In this document: positions 8,672-17,156 of the stretch, piece after piece
How positions within the stretch are numbered: the first letter of the stretch is position 1
Layout of the letters: every line of letters starts with the position of its first letter
Position numbers and translations under genes: made by a program
Notes under the pieces: generated by a model
The model's database searches: none
What the model saw: only the letters and a program-made list of their open reading frames with translations
Told to the model about the DNA's origin: nothing
DNA from: an uncultured Sphingobacteriales bacterium
GTDB lineage: Bacteria; Bacteroidota; Bacteroidia; Chitinophagales; Chitinophagaceae
Assembly (NCBI GenBank): GCA_937871285.1
Contig: CALMQS010000039.1
Coordinates: 62,001 to 126,000, forward strand
Direction: 5' to 3'
Length of the DNA stretch: 64,000 bases

Positions 8672-9058
8672 TTAAGCACCGGAATGCAACCCTATCCGGT
8701 TTCCTTCCGTATCAAGGAATAAGGCCATATAGCCATATTCAGGTGTAATTTCCGTTTTGGGCATCAGCACTTTACCCCCTGCTGCTTCAACGCGGTCTAA
8801 AACGATCTGCAGATCGGGGCTTCCGTTTAAATAGATCAGTGGCCCGTCTGTGGCAGAAGGCTTATGCGAATCTCCGCTATCTACTAGGGCGCCGCCCACT
8901 CCCGACATCATATCGGTTAATGCAAACATGTGCATCCTTATTTCAGGCATATCCATGGGAATAAGCTGGGTATCGAATATTGTTTCATAAAACTTTGTTG
9001 CCCTGTTTAAATCAGTGGCCGGAATTTCAAACCAACTGATTGCGTTTGTAAATGTCAT
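8672..9058 (-). CDS. VOC family protein (glyoxalase-like)
   Basis: A 128-residue protein of the vicinal oxygen chelate superfamily. Paired beta-alpha-beta-beta-beta units are visible: ISWFEIPATDLNRATKFYE at the N-terminus and a closing MALFLDTEGNRIGLHS. The family includes glyoxalase I, dioxygenases and antibiotic-binding proteins; small stand-alone members like this rarely have an assigned reaction. It is cytoplasmic, single-copy, and not obviously in an operon with the next gene 240 nt away. Confidence 0.85.
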   Translation of the reverse strand: MTFTNAISWFEIPATDLNRATKFYETIFDTQLIPMDMPEIRMHMFALTDMMSGVGGALVDSGDSHKPSATDGPLIYLNGSPDLQIVLDRVEAAGGKVLMPKTEITPEYGYMALFLDTEGNRIGLHSGA

Positions 9059-9244
9059 GGTAAAATGTTTTAGTAGTTTATATGTTTCCGTAATTCACGG
9101 AGATTTCACCCGTAGCTCCGGGCTATCAGCCATCGGCTTTCAGCTAAAACGTACTAACGATGGGAGATAACGCATTGATGCAAACATTCAATGTGTTAAG
9201 CCCGAAGCCGTAAATCCTAAATCCGAAGGAATACACAGCATTCC

Positions 9245-9302
9245 ATCTTTCACTTCTCACTATTCACTTCTCACTATTCACACCTCACCTCTCACCATCC
9301 TC
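9245..9302. repeat. degenerate short-word repeat tract
   Basis: Tandem near-repeats of the word CACTTCTCACTATT and CACCTCACC run up to the end of the DUF1761 gene. Just left of it (9120-9232) lie the further dispersed words GCTATCAGCCATCGG and TAAATCCGAAGGA. The same vocabulary appears at 8636, 30000 and 61190. Confidence 0.6.
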
Positions 9303-9729
9303 ATCTCCATGCGCCTATTATTGCACCCATTAAGGTAAGCGCCACCACGCTGTAAAATCCATTGATCAGTATCAGCCGCCAGCCTTTCAGCTCAAAGAGG
9401 CTATGGATGGCAATAGCGCAGAAGGTCCATATGCCGGCCAAAAAACCTGCGGTAGCCCCCCATGCAACATCTGTTCTTTGAGCGCAGTTCGCCGGGCAGT
9501 CGCCGGGGGTGTCGGCAAGAAACATACCGAGGTTAGCCGCCATGAGCAGGGAAAAGATAAACGTCCATCCGAAAATCTTTCCCTTATTTCCCCGCCTGAT
9601 CTCTTCTTCAGAAAGATTGTTTGCTTTCATCCATGCTTTTCCAAACAGGTTGGGCGAATACCATATGCCCCCAACAACAAAAGAGGAGATGCCGGCAACC
9701 AATACGGCCAGCCAGTTAACGGATCCCAT
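9301..9729 (-). CDS. DUF1761 domain-containing membrane protein
   Basis: A 142-residue inner-membrane protein with about four hydrophobic segments (near residues 5-25, 50-70, 88-110 and 118-140). The N-terminal VNWLAVLVAGISSFVVGGIW followed by YSPNLFGKAW is typical of DUF1761. The function of the family is not known. The gene is divergent from the LytS-type kinase to its right. Confidence 0.85.
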   Translation of the reverse strand: MGSVNWLAVLVAGISSFVVGGIWYSPNLFGKAWMKANNLSEEEIRRGNKGKIFGWTFIFSLLMAANLGMFLADTPGDCPANCAQRTDVAWGATAGFLAGIWTFCAIAIHSLFELKGWRLILINGFYSVVALTLMGAIIGAWR

Positions 9730-9811
9730 ACGTGTAAGATTTATTGTTCAAAATGTTATGCTGTCGAATCTAATGTTGATTTTTGCAGTATAAAAGCAAA
9801 ACCGGACGAAA

Positions 9812-10891
9812 TTGGAAAGAAGGCGGATCAATACCGGACTTTTACCGGCGAAGCTCAACGGGCAGCGGTTAAGCATAAACGACATAGGGTTCCGGCTTAT
9901 GCTTGCCCCGGTTTTTGGCATTGCCATCCCTTTGGTAACCGGCATGATTAATGTAAATAATCTTTCTCACTGGCAGGTTAAACTGAGCTTCCTGTATACT
10001 ATTCTTATTGCTTTTATGGTATGGGAAGGCAACCGATACCTGCATTTTTCACTAAGAAGCTATTTTGACTGGCATAATAGGCCGGTACGCAAAATTGCGG
10101 TAATGCTTCTTTCCATATCCTTTTACACCATACCGGTTTCCGTACTGATGCTTTCGGGATGGTATACCATCTTTTCAGATGACAAGCCCAACCGCCAGGT
10201 TATTATTACGTCAACACTGATCATCATGATCTGCGTTATTTTTATTACACATGTATATGAAACGGTTTTCCTGGTAAAGGAATCGGAAAATGAAATGCTC
10301 AGGAACGAACAATTAGAAAGAGCAAAAACAGAGGCAGAACTGGAAGCGTTAAAGAGCCGGATAGACCCCCATTTTATTTTTAACTCCTTAAATACGCTTT
10401 CTCATCTTATAGAAGAAAAGCCTGCGAGGGCCAAGCTGTTTAACGATCATTTAGCCGGTGTTTACCGTTATATCCTGCAGCATAAGGAGCAGGAACTGGT
10501 GCTGCTACGGGATGAAATACATTTTTTAAACGACTATTTTTCCCTGCTGTGCATACGGTTTGAAAATGCCGTTCACCTGCAATCAGAAATAGATGAAGCA
10601 CAGTACGAAGCCTGGCTTATTCCGCCTATCTCTTTGCAGTTGTTAGCCGAAAACGCGATCAAGCATAATGAGTTCTCCGACAGCAGCCCTTTGGTTATTC
10701 ATATACAATGGAAGGAAGAAAGGTTAATCGTGCGTAACAGGCTGCAAACAAAAGAACAGAAAAGGGAATCTTCAAAAACCGGTTTGAGCAACCTGAATGA
10801 GCGTTATAAATTAATTACAGGAAAAGAAATTGCAGTTGCTGCTACGGATGATTATTTTGTTGTTGAATTACCGCTACTCAAAATGACGTAA
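9812..10891 (+). CDS. LytS-type sensor histidine kinase (His_kinase family)
   Basis: A membrane histidine kinase of 359 residues of the LytS/YehU class. Four membrane segments (about 28-46, 57-72, 93-116 and 129-148) are followed by a coiled-coil linker. The His-containing motif RIDPHFIFNSLNTLSHLI (His187) and a C-terminal ATPase domain with QLLAENAIKHNEF complete it. The reading frame starts with TTG at 9812; the first ATG (9899) would cut into membrane segment 1, so the TTG or another nearby non-ATG start is more likely. One nucleotide separates it from its LytTR partner. Confidence 0.9.
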   Translation: MERRRINTGLLPAKLNGQRLSINDIGFRLMLAPVFGIAIPLVTGMINVNNLSHWQVKLSFLYTILIAFMVWEGNRYLHFSLRSYFDWHNRPVRKIAVMLLSISFYTIPVSVLMLSGWYTIFSDDKPNRQVIITSTLIIMICVIFITHVYETVFLVKESENEMLRNEQLERAKTEAELEALKSRIDPHFIFNSLNTLSHLIEEKPARAKLFNDHLAGVYRYILQHKEQELVLLRDEIHFLNDYFSLLCIRFENAVHLQSEIDEAQYEAWLIPPISLQLLAENAIKHNEFSDSSPLVIHIQWKEERLIVRNRLQTKEQKRESSKTGLSNLNERYKLITGKEIAVAATDDYFVVELPLLKMT

Positions 10892-10892
10892 T

Positions 10893-11642
10893 ATGAAGGT
10901 TATTATTATTGAAGACGAAAAGCCGGCCGCTCAAAAACTGCATAAAGCCATTTTGCAATGTAATGGTAATATTGAAGTATCCGCCATTTTAAGCAGTACC
11001 AAAGCAGCAGTAGAATGGCTGAGGGAAAACGGGTTGCCGGAACTGATCTTTCTGGATATTGAATTATCCGACGGACTGTCTTTTGGTATATTTGACAAAA
11101 TCAACATCACCTGCCCGGTGATATTCACCACCGCCTATGATGAATACTGGCAGGAAGCTTTTGAGCATAACGGCATTGACTACCTGCTTAAACCTATACA
11201 CCAGCATAAGCTGGAAACCGCATTGAAAAAATATGAAACGCTGAAAAACTATTTTACGCTCAGCTATGAAAAACTGATACGCTGGCAACCTGAAAGCAAT
11301 GAATATAAAAAACGGTTCCTGGTAAAAAGAGGGTCAGATTATATAAGCATCAGAACGGAAGATATTTCCTGTTTCTATGCTATGCATAAATTAGTGTGCC
11401 TGGTAGATAACAAAAATCAAAAATTTATCCTTGATCAATCGCTTGCCGGTATTGAAAAGCGATTAGACCCTTCCCGGTTTTACCGGGTAAACCGCAAATA
11501 CCTCGTTAATATGACGGCCATAAAGCTGCTGAAAGCTTATCCTAAAGGTAAAATAAAGCTGGAGGTAGCGCCGGCGGTTAATGAAGATATTATTATACCC
11601 CAGGAAAATGTAGCTGCGTTTAAAGAATGGATAGGCCGGTAA
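10893..11642 (+). CDS. LytTR-family response regulator
   Basis: Response regulator of 249 residues paired with the preceding kinase. The receiver domain (1-120) has the acidic pocket EDE at 7-9, phospho-acceptor Asp55 in LIFLDIELSDG, and Lys in DYLLKPIH. The C-terminal LytTR DNA-binding domain (about 145-245) shows FLVKRGSDYISIRTEDISCF and FYRVNRKYLVN. LytTR regulators bind direct repeats and in Bacteroidota often control nearby envelope genes; the secreted W/Y-rich gene 200 nt downstream is a possible target by position only. Confidence 0.93.
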   Translation: MKVIIIEDEKPAAQKLHKAILQCNGNIEVSAILSSTKAAVEWLRENGLPELIFLDIELSDGLSFGIFDKINITCPVIFTTAYDEYWQEAFEHNGIDYLLKPIHQHKLETALKKYETLKNYFTLSYEKLIRWQPESNEYKKRFLVKRGSDYISIRTEDISCFYAMHKLVCLVDNKNQKFILDQSLAGIEKRLDPSRFYRVNRKYLVNMTAIKLLKAYPKGKIKLEVAPAVNEDIIIPQENVAAFKEWIGR

Positions 11643-11840
11643 TACGCCTATGCTCAATTGTAACATTTTACAGTGCAACGCGTTATACCATATGGCTGTC
11701 TGTAAGATTAGCATATAGCCGCCGGGTATGGCAAAACATTAACAAAACGCACTACAAAAGCAATCCCCGATTCGGTAATTTTAAATTAAACTAACGGTTA
11801 TAAGTTTTGTCTTACTATTACACTACTAAATGTTTACAAT

Positions 11841-14252
11841 ATGAAAGCATTTTACACCATAATAGCCGCCCTGTTTTTTAGCATGGCATTGCCCTTTGCG
11901 GCTACCGCTCAAAATGAATGGCCTAAAACCATTACCACACAGGATGGCCAGTTGATAAAAGTATATCAATGGCAGCCCGAATCTTTTTCAAACGGAACAT
12001 TGCAGGCAAACGCTGCTATATCCGTTAGTGAAAATGGAAAGAGCGAACCCTCGTTTGGAATGATCTGGTTAACGGCCTCAACAAACAACAATGGCCAACA
12101 GGTAATTATTCGTTCCGTTGAGGTAAACGCCATCAGGCTCCCTAATGAAACTGATGAAAATAAGCTGGCAGCCCTGCAAACCAGCATTGCCGGTGGCATG
12201 TCGAACAGGAATATCTCCATCGCTGCAAGCGAAATCAATACCGCTTTACAAACCACGCAGGAACAGCAAAAGATTGCCGGCGAGCTTAGCAATACGCCGC
12301 CAAAAATCATATATGCCGACAAGCCTTCCCTGCTCATTGTAATAGACGGGGCGCCCAGGTTACAGCAAAACAGCAACTGGGGTGTGGAAACAGTGGTCAA
12401 TACGCCTTTTATTATCGTAAAAAGCAGTAACAAATTTTATCTGTATGGAGGCAAGCACTGGTATGCTGCTCCATCAGCTACCGGGCCTTATGCTATTACA
12501 ACCAGTGTTCCCTCCAGCCTCGAAAAAATACAATCGGAAATTGCACAGGCTAACAAAGACAATAATGCGCAGCAGGAAGAAAATGATTATGTGATTTCCA
12601 ATATCATAGTAAGTACGGAGCCTGCAGAACTCTTACAGTCGAACGGCGAACCCAATTTTACACCCATACAGCAAACCAACCTGTTGTATGTAAGAAATTC
12701 CTCCAACGACATATTTATGGATGTTGCCAGCCAGCAATATTATGTATTGCTTTCGGGCCGCTGGTATAAATCAACAGCGTTAAGCGGTAAATGGAACTAT
12801 GTGGCTTCCGACAAACTGCCTGCCGATTTTGCGAAAATACCGGAAGGGTCGCCTAAGGACAATGTATTGTCGAGCGTGGCAGGTACACTTGCAGCCAGCG
12901 ATGCCGTGATGGATGCACAGGTTCCGCAAACGGCTAAGGTTGACCGCAATAATGCAAATGCTGACATTCAATACGACGGCAATCCCAGGTTTGATAATAT
13001 TGACGGTACGGATATGGCTTATGCCGTTAATACGCCGGATTATGTAATACGCTGGAGAGGTACCTATTATGCTGTAGATAACGGCGTATGGTTCCAGTCT
13101 TACAATGCAAACGGCCCCTGGGTAGTAAGTACTGTCCGTCCCTATGCTGTTTCGCTTATTCCCCCGCGTTACCCTGTATATGCCATGAAGTATGTGTATA
13201 TATATGATGTAACGCCCGATTATATCTATATGGGCTACACACCCGGGTACCTGAATACTTTTGTATACGGGCCTACAGTGGTGTATGGCACAGGATACTA
13301 TTACCAGCCCTGGTATGGAAATCATTACTATGCCCGTCCTTACACCTGGGGTTTTAATATGCATTACAATCCGTGGACCGGATGGGGCTTTGGATTCAAC
13401 TATAGCACAGGATGGTTTAACACGGGTATAGGAAACTATAGCGCCTGGGGTTGGGGCGGATGGTGGGGTCCGGCTATATACCGCCCTTCCTATTGCTGGA
13501 CACCTTATTATGGCGGGTACAGGCACGGTTATTACGGCAACAGCTATTACAGGAGCAGAAATACCGTTATTGTAAATAATATCAATGTTTATCACAATAA
13601 CAATATTTATAATCACCGCAGGGATGTGGTTACAAGAGACAACCGCAGGCCCGTGTCATACAACAGAAACGCGCAGTCGGCTCCGGTAAGAAGATTTAAT
13701 AACGCACGTCCTGCCGAAAGAACTGCAGGCCGGAATACCAATAGCAATGCACGTCCTGCTGAAAGAAGGGTGAGCACCACTCCCGGCGCCGTTACTCCGC
13801 GCAACCCATCCGGGCGCAGTTCAGATAACCGGGCCAGCGGAACGGTTACCAATCCGAACACAGCACGGCCTTCCAGGAACCTTCGTGAAGCTCCGGCAAC
13901 CGGCAATACAGAACGCGCTACACCGCAACGACCTGCAAGAACAAATAATACAAACAACAGTAACCCTGTGAACAGGCAACTGGCTGAACGCAGGGAAAAT
14001 ACAACACCGGCGCCTGCTATCAGAAGAGAAACCGTTCGCCCCCAGACGCAACAACCGGCTATACCTGAAAGAAGAGCACCCAATACCGTTAGTGAAAGAA
14101 CGCAGCCTGCACGCAGCAATGTTGAACGGACACGGCCTTCTACTGCACCACAAAGAATAGAAAGTCCCTCCCGTGCTCCTTCCTCCGGAAGCGAAAGCAG
14201 AAGCAACAGCAGGCCTTCAGGCAACAGTGAAACACGTGCAAGAAGAGGATAA
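11841..14252 (+). CDS. secreted W/Y-rich protein with three internal repeats and an Arg/Asn/Pro-rich tail
   Basis: An 803-residue exported protein with a signal peptide ending ATAQ (residue 24). I see three similar modules of about 54 residues at about 169-222, 269-328 and 379-433. Each has a GxP start, a central T...V segment, and ends in a W(Y/F)xSxxxxGPW-like motif (WYAAPSATGPYAI, WYKSTALSGKWNYV, WFQSYNANGPWVV). They are followed by an aromatic, Gly/Tyr/Trp-rich stretch (about 440-585) and a low-complexity tail of about 215 residues rich in Arg, Asn, Pro and Ser. Databases often label similar proteins carbohydrate-binding family V/XII, but I see no proof of sugar binding. It is likely cell-surface or periplasmic, and the basic tail may bind polyanions. 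Confidence 0.75.
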   Translation: MKAFYTIIAALFFSMALPFAATAQNEWPKTITTQDGQLIKVYQWQPESFSNGTLQANAAISVSENGKSEPSFGMIWLTASTNNNGQQVIIRSVEVNAIRLPNETDENKLAALQTSIAGGMSNRNISIAASEINTALQTTQEQQKIAGELSNTPPKIIYADKPSLLIVIDGAPRLQQNSNWGVETVVNTPFIIVKSSNKFYLYGGKHWYAAPSATGPYAITTSVPSSLEKIQSEIAQANKDNNAQQEENDYVISNIIVSTEPAELLQSNGEPNFTPIQQTNLLYVRNSSNDIFMDVASQQYYVLLSGRWYKSTALSGKWNYVASDKLPADFAKIPEGSPKDNVLSSVAGTLAASDAVMDAQVPQTAKVDRNNANADIQYDGNPRFDNIDGTDMAYAVNTPDYVIRWRGTYYAVDNGVWFQSYNANGPWVVSTVRPYAVSLIPPRYPVYAMKYVYIYDVTPDYIYMGYTPGYLNTFVYGPTVVYGTGYYYQPWYGNHYYARPYTWGFNMHYNPWTGWGFGFNYSTGWFNTGIGNYSAWGWGGWWGPAIYRPSYCWTPYYGGYRHGYYGNSYYRSRNTVIVNNINVYHNNNIYNHRRDVVTRDNRRPVSYNRNAQSAPVRRFNNARPAERTAGRNTNSNARPAERRVSTTPGAVTPRNPSGRSSDNRASGTVTNPNTARPSRNLREAPATGNTERATPQRPARTNNTNNSNPVNRQLAERRENTTPAPAIRRETVRPQTQQPAIPERRAPNTVSERTQPARSNVERTRPSTAPQRIESPSRAPSSGSESRSNSRPSGNSETRARRG

Positions 14253-14280
14253 TTTTCTTAATATTGGGCCTTAAGGCACG

Positions 14281-14319
14281 AAAAAGAGAAAGAATGTATG
14301 TATATTCTTTCTCTTTTTT
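14281..14319 (+). terminator. intrinsic terminator after the 803-residue gene
   Basis: AAAAAGAGAAAGAAT (14281-14295) pairs with ATTCTTTCTCTTTTTT (14304-14319), leaving an 8-nt loop and ending in a T-run. The A/T-rich symmetric stem could work in both directions. Confidence 0.8.
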
Positions 14320-14330
14320 ATTAAAAATGA

Positions 14331-14338
14331 TAGCTTTG
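14331..14338 (+). promoter_or_regulatory. Bacteroidota-type -7 box for the OmpA lipoprotein gene
   Basis: TAGCTTTG matches TAnnTTTG exactly, directly after the terminator of the preceding gene. No clear TTTG lies 17-23 nt upstream, so the -33 element would be weak. The untranslated leader would be about 75 nt. Confidence 0.4.
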
Positions 14339-14419
14339 TGCGAATTTCCAGCCCCTGAAACGATTTTAATCATTTTCATAACATATCTTTACCAATAACA
14401 TCTCAAAAAACAATTCAAA

Positions 14420-15286
14420 ATGAAATTGAAGTATTTTTTACTCTTGGCCCTTGCTCCGGCTTTTCTGTTTTCCTGTGTAAGCAGTAAAAAATTTAAAGCG
14501 GCACAGGCTCAGTTAGATTCTCTGAACCAGGCTCACACAAAGCTACAAGGTGATTTTAAAATTTGTGAAGACGACAAAGCAGAGAATGCCCGCAAAAATG
14601 CAGCTTATCAAAGTGAAATTGAAGCACTGAATAAGCAACTCGCATTTCTTAAAGAAAACAACACTACAACGTTAAAGCAACTGGAAGATCTTTCTGTAAT
14701 CTCCAGTGCCCAGGCTGAAAGCATAAAGAAATCGCTCGACAATATCGGCGCAAAAGATGCTTATATCCAGGATCTGCAATCGGCTATGGCCCGTAAAGAT
14801 TCACTGAATATGGCATTGGTGATGAACCTCAAAGGCGCTATAGGTAATTTAGATGACCAGGATATTAATATTAAAGTAGACAAAGGCGTTGTGTTCATTG
14901 ATATTTCTGATAAATTATTATTCAGAAGCGGCAGCTACGTTATTACCGACAAAGCAAAAGAAATATTGGGTAAAGTAGCACAGGTGCTGAAAAACCAGCC
15001 GGATCTTGAATATATGGTTGAAGGGCACACCGATGACCTTTCATACAGCAAAGGCGTATTGGTAGACAACTGGGATCTGAGTGTTAAACGCGCTACCTCG
15101 GTAGTAAGAGTGCTTCAAAAACAATATGGTATTGCTCCTGCCCAGCTAACCGCAGCCGGACGCAGTGAATATGTTCCTGTTGCTGATAACAATACAGCAG
15201 AAGGAAGAGCAGCCAACCGCAGAACAAGGATCGTTGTACTTCCGCAATTAGACCAGTTCTTTAAACTGCTTGAACCTAAGCAATAA
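14420..15286 (+). CDS. OmpA-family peptidoglycan-binding lipoprotein
   Basis: A 288-residue lipoprotein with lipobox LFSC (Cys19), a coiled-coil segment (about 25-150) and a C-terminal OmpA-like domain (about 165-285). The OmpA domain has VEGHTDDLSYSKG, DNWDLSVKRATSVVRVL and ANRRTRIVVLP, the residues that hold diaminopimelate in peptidoglycan. It should tether the outer membrane to the cell wall. It has its own promoter-like box and terminator, so it is probably monocistronic. Confidence 0.92.
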   Translation: MKLKYFLLLALAPAFLFSCVSSKKFKAAQAQLDSLNQAHTKLQGDFKICEDDKAENARKNAAYQSEIEALNKQLAFLKENNTTTLKQLEDLSVISSAQAESIKKSLDNIGAKDAYIQDLQSAMARKDSLNMALVMNLKGAIGNLDDQDINIKVDKGVVFIDISDKLLFRSGSYVITDKAKEILGKVAQVLKNQPDLEYMVEGHTDDLSYSKGVLVDNWDLSVKRATSVVRVLQKQYGIAPAQLTAAGRSEYVPVADNNTAEGRAANRRTRIVVLPQLDQFFKLLEPKQ

Positions 15287-15309
15287 GTTATTTTATTATA
15301 GTATTTTTT

Positions 15310-15341
15310 AAAAAGCCATCCCATTATGTGGATGGCTTTTT
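15310..15341 (+). terminator. intrinsic terminator after the OmpA lipoprotein gene
   Basis: Stem AAAAGCCATCC (15311-15321) and GGATGGCTTTTT (15330-15341) with an 8-nt loop CATTATGT, then T-rich sequence. Confidence 0.88.
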
Positions 15342-15407
15342 GCTTTTGGTAAAATTATACCAACAAACCCTGAAGTGTATAATACTTTAGGGAATGGGCA
15401 TTGGTCT

Positions 15408-15977
15408 TTATTTTCGGGTAAATTTAATTTCCATATTCTTGAATTCTTTGCCATCCTGCTCTATAAACATCTCCATTAATTGTGTATTGTCGTCTATCCA
15501 TTTAAACGTTTCCCTTACCTGCAATTCATTACCGATAGACGGATCAACCAACGTGCCGGTAAAATGAATCGTTTTCATTTGGGGATCCCATTTGCCTTCC
15601 ATATGCATAATGCCGGTACCCATATTGTCTATCCAGGAACTTTGAAAAATTTTCTTTGCATTATCATAGCCCATTAAACCATAGCCTTCAAACGGCTGTC
15701 CCATAAAATTAGCAGTATGCTTTGATTCCTGGTAGCGTCCGCCCATTATCATCTTATTTACTACAACACCATTGCTGTTGGTGGGTGTTGCCCCGGGAGC
15801 CACCCAGGTTGTTATTTCCTCATTCCATTCTCCATCGTCTTTTGCAAGCATTTGATGTATTTCACCCGGGGTCATATAGGCCATCCAGGCTTTAGTGGCG
15901 GCATCATCCTGGGCCATTAACCGGCCGCATGAAATGAGCAAAAAAATTGCGCAGCAACTGGTAAATATCTGTTTCAT
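15408..15977 (-). CDS. DUF1579 domain-containing exported protein
   Basis: A 189-residue protein with a signal peptide (1-22, ending LMAQ). The rest matches DUF1579, a beta-rich domain found in many bacteria: MTPGEIHQMLAKDDGEW, WVAPGATPTNSNG, FEGYGLMGYDNAKKIF and WIDNMGTGI. No function is established for the family. It is convergent with the OmpA gene and divergent from the ThuA-domain gene. Confidence 0.85.
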   Translation of the reverse strand: MKQIFTSCCAIFLLISCGRLMAQDDAATKAWMAYMTPGEIHQMLAKDDGEWNEEITTWVAPGATPTNSNGVVVNKMIMGGRYQESKHTANFMGQPFEGYGLMGYDNAKKIFQSSWIDNMGTGIMHMEGKWDPQMKTIHFTGTLVDPSIGNELQVRETFKWIDDNTQLMEMFIEQDGKEFKNMEIKFTRK

Positions 15978-16064
15978 AAAATGTGTTTTCCTAAAGTTAC
16001 AAAATCACTTTGCCATTTTTTAGTGGAAAACAGGGTGGTGTTTAAAACAATTGCAGGGGTTTAA

Positions 16065-16092
16065 TTTGTTTAAAAAATAAACATGTAATTTG
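16065..16092 (+). promoter_or_regulatory. candidate promoter of the ThuA-domain gene
   Basis: TTTG (16065-16068) and TAATTTG (16086-16092) are 17 nt apart, one base short of TAnnTTTG. The start codon follows 23 nt later. Confidence 0.4.
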
Positions 16093-16115
16093 CCGTAGTT
16101 CTATAAATTCATAAC

Positions 16116-17150
16116 ATGAAACAATTCTTCTCTTTAAGCTCATGCATTTCCCGCGTATTCGTGGTTATTATTTTTTGTACTTCGTGCACACTGGCGCAGC
16201 AGCCAAAGCAGTGGGTTACGTATGCCGGAGGCGAAGGGCCGGGCAAAGGAAAACATATTGTGCTGATCAGTGGCGATGAAGAGTACCGCTCTGAAGAAGC
16301 GTTGCCCATGCTGGGTAAAATACTGGCCCGGAAATATGGATTTAAGTGCACGGTATTGTTTGCTGTTGATCCTGCAACCGGTTATATCAACGTGGAAACG
16401 CTTGATAATATTCCCGGATTGGAAAATTTGCAAACCGCCGACCTGATGGTGATCTTTACCCGGTTCAGAGAATTACCCGACGAACAAATGAAATACATTG
16501 ATAATTATATACGGCAGGGTAAACCGGTTATGGGATTACGTACTGCAACACATGCTTTTTACTATAAGAAGAATCCAAATAATCAATATGCAAAGCATTC
16601 TTTTAATAGTAAAATAAAGGGTTGGGAAGATGGTTTTGGAAGAAGAATTTTGGGTGAGACCTGGATCAATCATCATGGTAAGCATGGAAGCGAAGGCACG
16701 CGCGGATTAATTAATGGCATACTAAAAGATGAAAAAAATCCTATTCTCAACGGTGTTGCTAATATATGGGGGCCAACAGATGTATATACGGTACGAGAAT
16801 TGCCGGGTGATTCCAAAGTTCTGGTATATGGGCAATCCACCAATGGATTATCGTCAGACAGTAGTGTCAATCTCAATAAATCCATTATGCCGGTATCGTG
16901 GATCAGAACTTACCAGGGGGAGAATGGCCAAACTGGAAGGGTTTTTGCCAGCACGATAGGCGCTTCCATTGATTTTAAAAGTGAAGATCTTCGCAGATTG
17001 TTTGTAAATGCAGCTCTTTGGTGTACGGGTATGGAAAGTAAAATTCCTGAAAAAGCTGATGTAGGTGTTATAGGAGAATACAATCCTACTATGTTTGGGT
17101 ACGACTTGTTTAAAAAAGGAGTGCTTCCTTCCGCATATGGGCTAAAATAA
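16116..17150 (+). CDS. ThuA-like domain exported protein
   Basis: A 344-residue protein with an N-terminal signal sequence (about 1-27, TLAQ). It carries a ThuA-like (class I amidotransferase-fold) domain: KHIVLISGDEEYRSEE, LMVIFTRFRELPDEQMKYID, GKPVMGLRTATHAF and GETWINHHGKHG. ThuA-like proteins are linked to sugar use or are fused to glycoside hydrolases and heme domains, but the biochemical role of lone exported ones is unclear. It ends 6 nt from the convergent ABC gene. Confidence 0.85.
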   Translation: MKQFFSLSSCISRVFVVIIFCTSCTLAQQPKQWVTYAGGEGPGKGKHIVLISGDEEYRSEEALPMLGKILARKYGFKCTVLFAVDPATGYINVETLDNIPGLENLQTADLMVIFTRFRELPDEQMKYIDNYIRQGKPVMGLRTATHAFYYKKNPNNQYAKHSFNSKIKGWEDGFGRRILGETWINHHGKHGSEGTRGLINGILKDEKNPILNGVANIWGPTDVYTVRELPGDSKVLVYGQSTNGLSSDSSVNLNKSIMPVSWIRTYQGENGQTGRVFASTIGASIDFKSEDLRRLFVNAALWCTGMESKIPEKADVGVIGEYNPTMFGYDLFKKGVLPSAYGLK

Positions 17151-17156
17151 TACAGG

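Noticed and set aside
9245..9302. CRISPR-like repeats
   Set aside because: The words are short, degenerate and without regular spacers; no cas gene is present.
9403..9951. Plus-strand reading frame of 182 codons
   Set aside because: It overlaps the DUF1761 gene in antisense and the LytS-type kinase; the product has no recognisable fold.
12780..14224. Long minus-strand reading frames opposite the 803-residue gene
   Set aside because: They are shadows of the biased composition of the + strand gene: low-complexity Ile/Val or Leu/Ser-rich products without domains.
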